A stretch of DNA of 64,000 bases from Clostridia bacterium. GTDB taxonomy: Bacteria > Bacillota > Clostridia > Oscillospirales > CAG-272. Under the pieces are notes generated by a model, which saw only the letters and a program-made list of their open reading frames with translations, was not told the origin of the DNA and searched no databases. Location of the stretch: the NCBI GenBank assembly GCA_017471825.1, contig JAFURQ010000011.1, positions 1 to 64,000 on the forward strand. Reading direction: 5' to 3'. The translations under genes were made by a program, and so were the position numbers. Shown here piece by piece: positions 1-6,804 of the stretch (the first letter of the stretch is position 1; every line of letters starts with the position of its first letter).

Positions 1-82
1 AAACCTCCGTTCTCGATAATAGAGGGGTGGATACGTAGCATTTTTTGCCGCAACTGTCGCCCTCGTGGTAGTATTTTACCAT
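1..82 (-). CDS. Possible 5' end of an unidentified gene running off the left edge
   Basis: An open frame begins with ATG at 82 and stays open to the window edge (27 codons, starting MVKYYHEGDSCGKK). I see no good ribosome site in front of it, only a GC-rich hairpin around 84-136, and I do not recognise the protein. It lies inside the presumed mobile element. It could be a real small element gene or a chance open frame. Confidence 0.25.
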   Translation of the reverse strand, partial: MVKYYHEGDSCGKKCYVSTPLLSRTEV

Positions 83-168
83 TAAAGCCGAAAAAACACC
101 ACCAACTATCGCGCAACTTTAGGTTGCATCGGGCTTTTTCTACAAAAATATTAAGTATTTCGGTAATT

Positions 169-206
169 AAAGCCTGCGCGTAAAAGTGCGTCGCAGGCTT
201 TTTGTT
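169..206. terminator. Hairpin terminator downstream of the lipoprotein operon
   Basis: The arms AAAGCCTGCG (169-178) and CGCAGGCTTT (192-201) pair perfectly. The T-run is better on the plus strand (TTTTTGTTATG) but the hairpin lies just after the stop of the minus-strand lipoprotein gene, so it probably works in both directions. Confidence 0.6.
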
Positions 207-213
207 ATGTCTA

Positions 214-1068
214 TTATTCCGCCTCAGCCCAATGAAGATTTACATTCGTTTCCTGACCTATTTCCTCGTCTATGTACAAACCGTAATCCCATTCCTCATC
301 CCAAGATTCTCCGGGAGCAGACATTTCAAAATAAATATCTGTAAATCCGCTACCTATAAAGCAAGCCCAGCCAATTTCTTCAACGGACGCAGGAATGGTT
401 ATGGTTTTGAGATTTTTGCAGTAGGCAAAGACATTGCCCGTGATTTTCTTAACGGTGTTTGCTATAGTAACGGATTCTAAGGAATCGCACTGCTCAAATG
501 CACTTGCGTAAATATATTCAGTACCTTCACCGATTACAACAGTTTTGAGTTTGGGACACAAATAAAAGGATTGCACACCTACTATGGCAGAACCATTGAT
601 GATAACAGTTTCAAGATTATCCTGTTTTGCAAAGGCTTTCATACCAATTTCCTTAACGCTGCCGGGAATCGTTACCGAAGTAAGATTGTCCTTGCAATTA
701 CCAAAGGCATACATCTCGATTTCAACAACGGGCAATCCTCTGTAAGTAGAGGGAATCACCACATCGCCACCGACATATCCGGGGCCAATGTCGGAAAGAA
801 TATAACCGGTTTTGTCATAGTTTAGTACAAATATATATTGCTCCTTACGAGCGCATACATCGCAGATGCCGTTTTTATCCTCGTCAATGTGTTGTTCCTC
901 AATAATGTCAAAATCACACTTGTTCCAACTACAATAAGTAACGCGCCAATGAACTTCCTCGTCGTGCTGCCATTCGCCTTGTGTATGCTCGTGCTTCAAC
1001 GAGTCACAAGATGCAAGAAGGGTTACGCACATAATGGCGCAAATTAAAATTGCAAGAAATTTTTTCAT
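214..1068 (-). CDS. BspA-type leucine-rich-repeat lipoprotein
   Basis: This 284-residue protein has a lipoprotein signal peptide ending in a lipobox (LASC, Cys21), so it should be lipid-anchored on the outer face of the membrane. Residues 25-75 are rich in His and Cys (HEHTQG, CSWNKC, CDVC) and may bind a metal. From about residue 95 there are five or so LRR_5 (BspA-like) repeats of the form SVTIPGSVKEIGMKAF. Such repeats commonly mediate surface contacts with proteins or host cells. The ATG has a strong AAAGGAG site. It is the last gene of a three-lipoprotein run inside the mobile element and is likely cargo; the binding partner is unknown. Confidence 0.75.
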   Translation of the reverse strand: MKKFLAILICAIMCVTLLASCDSLKHEHTQGEWQHDEEVHWRVTYCSWNKCDFDIIEEQHIDEDKNGICDVCARKEQYIFVLNYDKTGYILSDIGPGYVGGDVVIPSTYRGLPVVEIEMYAFGNCKDNLTSVTIPGSVKEIGMKAFAKQDNLETVIINGSAIVGVQSFYLCPKLKTVVIGEGTEYIYASAFEQCDSLESVTIANTVKKITGNVFAYCKNLKTITIPASVEEIGWACFIGSGFTDIYFEMSAPGESWDEEWDYGLYIDEEIGQETNVNLHWAEAE

Positions 1069-1100
1069 AGTGTTTTTTCTCCTTTGATTTGTTTTTGCTT

Positions 1101-1517
1101 TTATTTAATAAGCTCGTTGAAGGGCTTTATTAACTTGGAATTGTAGTAACTGTATTCAATTTTTCCGTAAGTTCCTGTTTTGAGCCATCGACTTTCTCCG
1201 CTTACAGTAGCATACAACCATACTGCCAAATTGTATTTATCTGTTTCGGCAGCTTCTTCGGCTTGTTTATCTGTAAAACAAGTGATGAAGTAGATGTAAT
1301 CGCTGTCAGAATCTTCGGTTAAACTCGCTTTTATGTAGCAAAGTTGTGAGCTTTCGGCTTCATCCTTATGCTCTCCGTGTGTCACGAAATAGCCTGCATC
1401 CTCGTATGCCTTTATAATATCCTCGCAGGATATTTCTTTCGGCTCGGCGCTATTACCGCAAGCTGTAAACAAAAAGCAGAGCGAGAATAGCAAAAGTATT
1501 GACAGTAACTTTTTCAT
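1101..1517 (-). CDS. Small putative lipoprotein of unknown function
   Basis: The 138-residue product starts with a hydrophobic signal and a lipobox (FTAC, Cys20). The mature part is acidic and shows no domain I recognise. Only 2 bases separate its ATG from the stop codon of the upstream lipoprotein gene, so the two are almost certainly co-transcribed and translationally coupled; its own ribosome site is weak. It probably acts at the cell surface as element cargo. I cannot name a function. Confidence 0.65.
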   Translation of the reverse strand: MKKLLSILLLFSLCFLFTACGNSAEPKEISCEDIIKAYEDAGYFVTHGEHKDEAESSQLCYIKASLTEDSDSDYIYFITCFTDKQAEEAAETDKYNLAVWLYATVSGESRWLKTGTYGKIEYSYYNSKLIKPFNELIK

Positions 1518-1519
1518 AA

Positions 1520-2071
1520 TTATTCTTCATTTAATACATAAAAGCCACTAAGAGGTGCTTCTGATTTATAATCAAGTGTTATTAAGGTGTTATACGAAAA
1601 ATTCTTCGTTCCGTATTCGAGATTCTTTGTTTCATAATCATAAAGCGAAATGATGCAGAAAATTAGTTCACCGTCCTCGTCGAGAGAGCCATCGGAATAA
1701 ACAAATTTGTATGAGCCGCTAACATAAAATTCAGAAAGCTCGGTTGCAGGCTCAAAGTAATATGTAGTCAATGTTCCCGCCAACGTGCCGACCTGTTCGC
1801 CTCGTGTGCCGAGATATTCATAATTCCGAGAAAGCAAATAATCATATACCGACTTTGCGTAAGCTTCAAATTCGCTTTCGGTGAAGCTAACATAAATATC
1901 CTCGTCGTTGTGATTTACATACTCTTTTTCAATGGTAGGTAATTCACCCACAAGGCATTGTGTAAGTTTTTCTTCTGAAAACCATTTGTTCTCTTTGTGT
2001 GCGCTACCGCACGATGCAAGACAGCATAAGCATAAAACTACGGTCAAGCATAAAGCTAATAACTTTTTCAT
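1520..2071 (-). CDS. Putative lipoprotein of unknown function, first of the operon
   Basis: The start is placed at the ATG at 2071 because AAGGAGG lies just upstream and the protein then begins directly with a lipoprotein signal (MKKLLALCLTVVLCLCCLASC, Cys21). The frame stays open further upstream to 2314 but that part overlaps the promoter and a leader ORF and is not expected to be translated. The 183-residue product has a mature region with many Tyr and Glu and no domain I recognise. It heads the three-lipoprotein operon and sits immediately after an attenuator-like hairpin, so its expression may be conditional. Confidence 0.65.
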   Translation of the reverse strand: MKKLLALCLTVVLCLCCLASCGSAHKENKWFSEEKLTQCLVGELPTIEKEYVNHNDEDIYVSFTESEFEAYAKSVYDYLLSRNYEYLGTRGEQVGTLAGTLTTYYFEPATELSEFYVSGSYKFVYSDGSLDEDGELIFCIISLYDYETKNLEYGTKNFSYNTLITLDYKSEAPLSGFYVLNEE

Positions 2072-2102
2072 TTTTGTTGCCTCCTTGAAAGGAAATAATA
2101 AA

Positions 2103-2145
2103 AGCCATTTGACAAAAAGGCACAGCACACCTATGTCAAACGGCT
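2103..2145 (-). terminator. Attenuator-like hairpin between leader ORF and lipoprotein genes
   Basis: On the minus strand the arms AGCCGTTTGACA (2145-2134) and TGTCAAATGGCT (2114-2103) form a 12-bp stem with one G-U pair, followed by TTTATTATTT. The hairpin sits after a short translated-looking ORF and before the first lipoprotein gene, and the leader stop codon touches the base of the stem. That layout is typical of ribosome-controlled attenuation. The role is inferred. Confidence 0.55.
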
Positions 2146-2237
2146 CAATAATTTTGTAGAAAACTTTGCTCGAAAAGAGGCGAGCCGAACAATACGCCCA
2201 GAGGTGTATCAAAAAGACCTTGTCGCTCTTTTGACAT
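2145..2237 (-). CDS. Short leader ORF, 30 codons
   Basis: ATG at 2237 follows a GAAAGGGG ribosome site at good spacing and opens a 30-codon frame (begins MSKERQGLFDTPLGVLFGSP) that ends with TGA exactly at the foot of the attenuator-like stem. It lies about 30 bases downstream of a consensus promoter. It could be a regulatory leader peptide or a small functional protein. I do not recognise a family. Confidence 0.45.
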   Translation of the reverse strand: MSKERQGLFDTPLGVLFGSPLFEQSFLQNY

Positions 2238-2269
2238 ACTGTAACCCCTTTCGATAATTTTCCAATTAT

Positions 2270-2298
2270 AGTATAGCATATTTTTTCAACTTTTTCAA
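2270..2298 (-). promoter_or_regulatory. Sigma-A promoter of the leader ORF and lipoprotein operon
   Basis: On the minus strand TTGAAA (2298-2293) and TATACT (2275-2270) are separated by exactly 17 bases. The leader ORF begins about 30 bases downstream. Confidence 0.6.
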
Positions 2299-2378
2299 TA
2301 CTTTTTCGGCTCAATATACATATTTATGTATATATTTTTACGACATTAATAGTCGAATTTCCGCTAAAAAAGTCAAAA

Positions 2379-2403
2379 GGCATCGGCAATATACACCGAT
2401 GCC
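2379..2403 (-). terminator. Terminator of the SLOG-type gene
   Basis: The arms GGCATCGG (2379-2386) and CCGATGCC (2396-2403) pair perfectly. On the minus strand they are followed by TTTTGACTTTTTT, which suits the gene ending at 2545. The rest of the interval 2404-2544 holds a CATTGGC-AA-GCCAATG palindrome (2469-2484) and a coding-like but start-less fragment, nothing firm. Confidence 0.6.
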
Positions 2404-2544
2404 TATATCCTACACGCTCAATACTTTTTTGTACTGTGGCTGAAACTATGGATCGACCTGACTTTTATCATTGGCAAGCCAATGTTGCGGAACCACCGTA
2501 GTTGCTCACGAAATTGTTTGTTTTTAGCGTGTTGATATCAATAG

Positions 2545-3000
2545 TCAGAACTCCTTTTCGGTGACGTTGAAAATATGCTTTTTCTTACGCTTTGCGTGCT
2601 GATACGTCTTGTAAGCTCCGCCCCAATCGTGATTGATACCGCAGATAACGTAATCGGCTTGCTCGACCATCCACCTATTACGGTAGGTAATGGCAAACCT
2701 CGGCGGCTTATCCTCGATTTCCGGGTATATGATCTCGTCGTATCGTGTCTTTTGATACTCCAAATGATTTTGCTGATATTCCACCGTCATATACGGGGTA
2801 ATGAATATGAGCGAAACGCCGGGGTGAGTGGCTTTATAATTCTTGCAGCAATCATAGGCAAAGCTGTCAAAAGAGCCGTAACCTCCCAAGTAAAAATCCG
2901 CAGGATTATCACCGACCTTTTCTTCCAAAAAGGCAAGGATTTTTTGCTCGTATTCTTCCGTTCTTATGAACTGTGAATGACCGCAAAAGGTAATAATCAT
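2545..3000 (-). CDS. SLOG-superfamily (DUF1273/YpsA-like) Rossmann-fold protein
   Basis: This 151-residue protein has the layout of the SLOG/LOG nucleotide-binding fold: an N-terminal strand with FCGHS, a glycine-rich YLGGYGSFDSFA loop near residues 37-48, and a C-terminal RNRWMVEQADYVICGI segment. Such proteins bind nucleotides or nucleotide-derived ligands and are common cargo in clostridial conjugative elements, with mostly unknown substrates. An AGAGGT ribosome site precedes the ATG. The gene is transcribed away from the XRE regulator, and its promoter abuts a palindromic operator, so the regulator probably controls it. Confidence 0.7.
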   Translation of the reverse strand: MIITFCGHSQFIRTEEYEQKILAFLEEKVGDNPADFYLGGYGSFDSFAYDCCKNYKATHPGVSLIFITPYMTVEYQQNHLEYQKTRYDEIIYPEIEDKPPRFAITYRNRWMVEQADYVICGINHDWGGAYKTYQHAKRKKKHIFNVTEKEF

Positions 3001-3015
3001 AGAAAATACCTCTTT

Positions 3016-3033
3016 ATGTAGGTGTACCTACAT
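3016..3033. promoter_or_regulatory. Palindromic operator-like site ATGTAGGT-GT-ACCTACAT
   Basis: Two perfect 8-base arms flank a GT centre just downstream of the minus-strand -10 box. A second, half-degenerate copy (ATGTAGGTACACCT) lies at 3067 and a third ATGTAGG at 3116, all in the divergent region between the SLOG-type gene and the XRE gene. They are candidate sites for the adjacent regulator; the assignment is inference. Confidence 0.5.
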
Positions 3034-3062
3034 AGTATATCACACTTTTGCGAAAAAATCAA
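3034..3062 (-). promoter_or_regulatory. Sigma-A promoter of the SLOG-type gene
   Basis: TTGATT (3062-3057) and TATACT (3039-3034) are 17 bases apart on the minus strand, with the operator-like palindrome directly downstream where a bound repressor would block initiation. On the plus strand a TATAAT at 3084-3089 lacks a good -35 box. Confidence 0.6.
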
Positions 3063-3162
3063 TAGTATGTAGGTACACCTTCTTATAATTTTTCCTATTT
3101 ATTGATAAAATATATATGTAGGCAAAACTACGGAGATAAATCTACTTACGGGAGGTGTTTGC

Positions 3163-3405
3163 GTGACTGTAAATGACGCTGTTGCGAGAAGAATTACAAA
3201 GCTCTTACAGGAAAAAGATATGACACAATATCGTTTAGAGCTTGACTCCGGCATACAACACGGAAGTATGCAGTGCATAATGAACGGACGAAACAAAACT
3301 GTTACGTTAAGCACCGTGATTATGCTTGCTCGCGGCTTTAACATTTCGCTGACGGAATTTTTAGACGATGATCTGTTCCGCAGTGAAGATTTAGAGGTGG
3401 AATAA
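3163..3405 (+). CDS. XRE-family helix-turn-helix regulator
   Basis: The 80-residue protein is a single Cro/C1-type HTH domain: RITKLLQEKDMTQYRLELDSG contains helix 1 and 2, and SGIQHGSMQCIMNGRNKTVTL the recognition helix. It starts with GTG at 3163, supported by GGGAGG. It stands divergent from the SLOG-type gene across about 160 bases with repeated ATGTAGG boxes, the standard arrangement for an autoregulated repressor of an element switch or of its divergent neighbour. Its C-terminus is acidic (FLDDDLFRSEDLEVE). The target is inferred only from position. Confidence 0.75.
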   Translation: MTVNDAVARRITKLLQEKDMTQYRLELDSGIQHGSMQCIMNGRNKTVTLSTVIMLARGFNISLTEFLDDDLFRSEDLEVE

Positions 3406-3406
3406 A

Positions 3407-3436
3407 GGCTATCTGTTCATAGATAGCTTTTATTTT
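3407..3436. terminator. Bidirectional terminator after the XRE gene
   Basis: GCTATCT and AGATAGC (3408-3427) form a hairpin followed by TTTTATTTTTTTG on the plus strand, with an A-rich left side that can serve the convergent small gene. Confidence 0.6.
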
Positions 3437-3594
3437 TTTGTCTGCTCGTTTTCTTCCTTTTTATATTCATAGTCTTTGTAATAATCTTCAACAAGACATA
3501 ATAACGATGTGCAAAGGACGTTAAAATCCTCTTTAGGCATATTTTCTATTCTGGGTGTGCCTCGGACTATAATTTCTTGCTTAATTTCTTTCAT
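3430..3594 (-). CDS. Small hypothetical protein of the mobile element
   Basis: The start is taken as ATG at 3594, preceded by AAAGGAG, although the frame is open to 3642. The 54-residue product (MKEIKQEIIVRGTPRIENMP...) is charged, with a Lys/Glu-rich tail, no signal peptide and no membrane segment. Small proteins of this kind are frequent next to recombinases in clostridial integrative elements. I do not recognise a defined function. Confidence 0.5.
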   Translation of the reverse strand: MKEIKQEIIVRGTPRIENMPKEDFNVLCTSLLCLVEDYYKDYEYKKEENEQTKK

Positions 3595-4085
3595 TGTAGC
3601 TCCTTTCGTTTTTTTCAATAATAACAGCTTTTGAAAATTCACGTTAGAAACTTATCCCGAAGGAAACCAAAACTAAAATATTGTTTTTGCCTGTTGCGGT
3701 AAAAATTCACCCTAAATTTGCCCCAAATAAATTTTGCTTTTTCGGTGGATAGTATCAGAAAAGGCCGTTGCGGTCAAGGGAAAAAATTATCGCTGAAAAC
3801 AACAAAAGCCGATTTTTCGGACACTAAAAATGTTCGTTAAATCGGCTTTTTTTATTGTTACAATAATGCAATATTTTTTTCTCTTTCCTTGACCGCTTAG
3901 GCGTTTTCTGATGGGAGGTAGTTGAGGATCTTGGATAAAGGAAAAGTTATGTTTCCGTTTTGGCTTTGTTTTGGTAAATTGGTATTTTATCAGGTTTTAG
4001 CTTGTAAACGGTTTGGATTGACTTTCTAACATTCCAAAAAACAAAACGCTACCATTAAATAAAAAACGCACAGGAGGCAAAAGAT
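3595..4085. other. Gene-free structured stretch upstream of the recombinase
   Basis: This 490-base stretch has no convincing gene. It holds a 26-base imperfect inverted repeat (3754-3779 against 3887-3912) that brackets a strong terminator hairpin, and an AT-rich segment before the recombinase. TTGACT at about 4018 could be a -35 box but no good -10 follows. The stretch may contain a small RNA, an accessory recombinase site or a transfer-related structure. Confidence 0.4.
3804..3853. terminator. Strong bidirectional terminator hairpin
   Basis: AAAGCCGATTT and AAATCGGCTTT pair over 11 bases with TTTTTTT following on the plus strand and A-rich sequence on the other side. It lies inside the larger inverted repeat and isolates the recombinase gene from upstream reading. 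Confidence 0.6.
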
Positions 4086-5612
4086 ATGAAAACAGCAGTT
4101 ATCTACGCAAGGTATTCAAGCGACACCCAGACCGAGCAATCTATTGAAGGTCAGCTTCGCGTTTGCCAAGAATATGCCAAGCGTAACGAAATCATTATCG
4201 TGGATACCTACATAGACAGAGCTATGACGGGTACAAACGACAACCGCAAGGACTTTCAACGTATGCTATATGACAGCGGCAAGCATCATTGGGATTATGT
4301 TCTCGTTTATAAGCTTGACCGTTTTTCACGTAACAAATACGAAATGGCTATGCACAAAAAGACTTTGCGCGACAACGGAGTAAAAATACTCTCGGCTATG
4401 GAGAATATTCCCGACACCCCCGAAGGCATTATATTAGAGTCGCTTTTAGAGGGAATGGCTGAATATTACTCGGCAGAATTATCGCAAAAGGTATTACGTG
4501 GCTTGAATGAAAGCTACTTAAAGGGCAATTTCACGGGCGGTTATTACCTTTACGGATATGACATCATTGACAAGAAATGCGTAGTAAATCCTGATGAAGC
4601 AGCCATCGTTTACGAGGTATTCACGGGATATGCAGACGGATATACCGTACCTGCTATTGTTGCTAATCTTCGTTTCAGAGGAATAACCGACAAGCGCGGC
4701 AAATTCTTTACGACCTCGGCTATATATAAGATGCTTGGCAATCAAAAGTATAACGGCAAGGTTATGTATCGCGGTGTACTGTATGATAACATCTATCCGC
4801 AGATTATCCCCGACCAGCTCTGGAACATAGTTCAGAAGAAGCGTGAAGCAAACAAACACGCGCCCGGCAGAAAGAAGGAAATATATGACTTCCTACTTTC
4901 CGGAAAGCTTGTATGCGGCGACTGCCACAGACTGATGGTCGGTGAAAGCGGTACAAGTATGACCGGCGATATTCACTATTATTACACCTGTCTTTCCCGT
5001 AGAAGAAAGCGAGCTACCTGCAATCTTAAATCGGTAAAGAAACAGTATTTAGAAGATATAGTCGTCAATACTGTATGGGGCATCTTGACCGAAAACGGCT
5101 TTATCAGAGTTATAGCAGAAAGGCTCTGCAAGATGCACGAAAAGAAGGTACGAAATAATACGAAGCTGAAAGCATTGGAAAGCAAACGTAATGCTTCACT
5201 TAAAGCGTCCAAAAACCTTATAGCAGCAATCGAGCAAGGCATCATCACCGAGCAAACGAAAATCCGCTTGAAAGAATTGGAGAGCGAGATCACACAGCTT
5301 GACTTTGATATTGAACAAGAGAAGATGCGCTCTTATTCCTACTTGACCGTCCCGATGGTTGAGAAATATCTACAATCTGCAATCTACGGTGAAATCACCG
5401 ATATGGCAGTAAGAAAACGGCTTATAAATACTTTCGTGCGCGAGGTTATTTACTCTCCCGACAAAATCATAATCACGTTGAATTTCACAGATAGATACGA
5501 CACTCCCGACATAACACTAGACTATATAAAGGACATTGAAAAGCAGTCCGAAACCGAGGCTGCTTTTCCTCTCCCTCAAAGTTCAAACATACTCGCTTCC
5601 TTCCCGCCATAG
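4086..5612 (+). CDS. Large serine recombinase (integrase of the mobile element)
   Basis: This 508-residue enzyme cuts and rejoins DNA at attachment sites for element insertion and excision. The N-terminal resolvase domain (about 1-150) contains YARYSSD with the likely nucleophile Ser11 and the KLDRFSRNKYE region. The PF07508-type recombinase domain spans about 160-265, a zinc ribbon has Cys277, Cys280, Cys302 and Cys312, and a coiled coil lies at about 345-410. This is the full length expected of the family. AGGAGG stands before the ATG. It is the last gene of the element and has its own terminator overlapping the stop codon. Recombinases of this kind sit next to one attachment end, so the element boundary should lie between its stop and the HAD gene. 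Confidence 0.9.
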   Translation: MKTAVIYARYSSDTQTEQSIEGQLRVCQEYAKRNEIIIVDTYIDRAMTGTNDNRKDFQRMLYDSGKHHWDYVLVYKLDRFSRNKYEMAMHKKTLRDNGVKILSAMENIPDTPEGIILESLLEGMAEYYSAELSQKVLRGLNESYLKGNFTGGYYLYGYDIIDKKCVVNPDEAAIVYEVFTGYADGYTVPAIVANLRFRGITDKRGKFFTTSAIYKMLGNQKYNGKVMYRGVLYDNIYPQIIPDQLWNIVQKKREANKHAPGRKKEIYDFLLSGKLVCGDCHRLMVGESGTSMTGDIHYYYTCLSRRRKRATCNLKSVKKQYLEDIVVNTVWGILTENGFIRVIAERLCKMHEKKVRNNTKLKALESKRNASLKASKNLIAAIEQGIITEQTKIRLKELESEITQLDFDIEQEKMRSYSYLTVPMVEKYLQSAIYGEITDMAVRKRLINTFVREVIYSPDKIIITLNFTDRYDTPDITLDYIKDIEKQSETEAAFPLPQSSNILASFPP

Positions 5613-5650
5613 AAATAGCACCCTCAATCGAGGGTGCTATTTCTTTATTT
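5610..5650 (+). terminator. Terminator of the serine recombinase
   Basis: A perfect 15-bp stem (5611-5625 with 5630-5644) and 4-base loop AATC is followed by TTTCTTTATTT. The TAG stop codon lies at the foot of the stem. Confidence 0.8.
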
Positions 5651-5690
5651 GTTCGCTGTGCGCAAACCTGGATTAAATTTTTTACACGCA

Positions 5691-6470
5691 TCAGCCATAA
5701 ATATCTTGCTCAATTTCCTTTATAATTTGAGAAATCGCGCCGACATTACAGTTAACAGTAATTCTGTCTGCCACATTTTTTACTGTCTGCTGCGCATTTT
5801 CTACCGCGTAAGAAACGTCTGCTTCTTCAAGCATCGAAATATCGTTCTCAAAATCGCCGACAGCAACTGTCAGCTTTGCGTTAATAGCCTTTGCAACGCG
5901 TCGCAACGCCTTCCCCTTGGTATTTTCCGCCGATAAAATTTCCGTGCTTACGCTCCAGCTTCTAACCGCGATAATATCAGTAAGTCCCAACGAATTTATA
6001 TATTCCACGCCCGATATTGCATTTTGTCCACTGTCTGAAACAAGAAGAATCTTGTATATATCCTTCTCTGATAGAGAATTTCGATAGCTCGCGTAATCCC
6101 GTGCACAAAAGGTTATGGAATCACAGCTTTCGGCATCATAGTACGTCACAGAATTATAATATCCGCGCTTGATGAGGAGTTCATCGAGAATTTCAATATA
6201 ACCGCAGGGCAAGAAGCCTCGGTGTAAAAAATTCATATCCCGTACATCGACTATAACCGCGCCGTTGAGGGTAATCAAATGCGTATTGGGCTTTATCTCG
6301 TCGGCAAATTCCTGCAAATACGGATAATATCTACCGCTACAAACGGTAAAAATGCCGCCTTCATCCTGGAAATAACGAATCGCATCTATATTTTCCTGCG
6401 GTATATTCGAACCGTTACATAAGGTGCCATCCCAATCGGACACTAAAAAGATTCCGTCAAATTTTCCCAT
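5691..6470 (-). CDS. Cof-type HAD-superfamily phosphatase
   Basis: The 259-residue protein carries HAD motif I as SDWDGTL (nucleophile Asp12, acid/base Asp14) and motif IV as VGDFENDISML near residue 210. The large cap between them is typical of the Cof/YidA subfamily, cytosolic phosphatases that act on sugar phosphates, FMN or similar metabolites; the substrate cannot be read from sequence. GGAG lies 9 bases before the ATG. It is the first clearly chromosomal gene beside the mobile element and is intact, so element insertion did not disrupt it. Confidence 0.85.
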   Translation of the reverse strand: MGKFDGIFLVSDWDGTLCNGSNIPQENIDAIRYFQDEGGIFTVCSGRYYPYLQEFADEIKPNTHLITLNGAVIVDVRDMNFLHRGFLPCGYIEILDELLIKRGYYNSVTYYDAESCDSITFCARDYASYRNSLSEKDIYKILLVSDSGQNAISGVEYINSLGLTDIIAVRSWSVSTEILSAENTKGKALRRVAKAINAKLTVAVGDFENDISMLEEADVSYAVENAQQTVKNVADRITVNCNVGAISQIIKEIEQDIYG

Positions 6471-6608
6471 ATCTTTTCTCCATATCTATGTTGAAATAAT
6501 TATATATTTTTTTGCCCGGGAAGTCAATAATTTGCGTCAAAAAAGCAAAACTAATAAGGGACTTTTGCGATATTTTTATATGGTCCTCGGAACAGATGGA
6601 GAATTAAT

Positions 6609-6767
6609 ATGAAACAGAAAAAAGCATCTAAAAAGGATTTGACACCCAACAAAGCATCTAATTCTATCGGCGAAGACAACAGAATAATTACCGATCCTCA
6701 AGGCTCATGGACAGGAGTACCCGACGATCCGTATGAAAAGCCGATACAGGATGCCGACGATTTGTAA
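6609..6767 (+). CDS. Small hydrophilic protein with a DPQGSWTGVP motif
   Basis: ATG at 6609 follows GATGGAG at good spacing and opens a 52-codon frame with its own terminator directly after the stop. The N-terminus is Lys-rich and the C-terminal half reads DPQGSWTGVPDDPYEKP and ends in QDADDL. From memory, similar short proteins with a PQGS(Y/W)TG core and an acidic DADDL-like end occur widely in Clostridia, but I know of no defined function. It stands alone between two minus-strand genes. Confidence 0.6.
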   Translation: MKQKKASKKDLTPNKASNSIGEDNRIITDPQGSWTGVPDDPYEKPIQDADDL

Positions 6768-6768
6768 T

Positions 6769-6804
6769 GAAAAGCCTGCCGCATATGCGGCAGGCTTTGT
6801 TTTA
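6769..6804. terminator. Bidirectional terminator
   Basis: AAAGCCTGCCGCATATGCGG is the first part of a perfect palindrome (6771-6798) followed by GTTTTAT. It serves the small plus-strand gene and the minus-strand membrane protein gene that ends at 6802. Confidence 0.75.

Noticed and set aside
2072..2314. Upstream extension of the first lipoprotein frame by 81 codons
   Set aside because: It crosses the promoter and the leader ORF; the signal peptide with AGGAGG at 2071 is clearly the true start.
2405..2544. Coding-like minus-strand fragment reading ...NNFVSNYGGSATLACQ and stop
   Set aside because: It has no start codon with a ribosome site and directly follows another gene; it may be a decayed element gene but cannot be supported.
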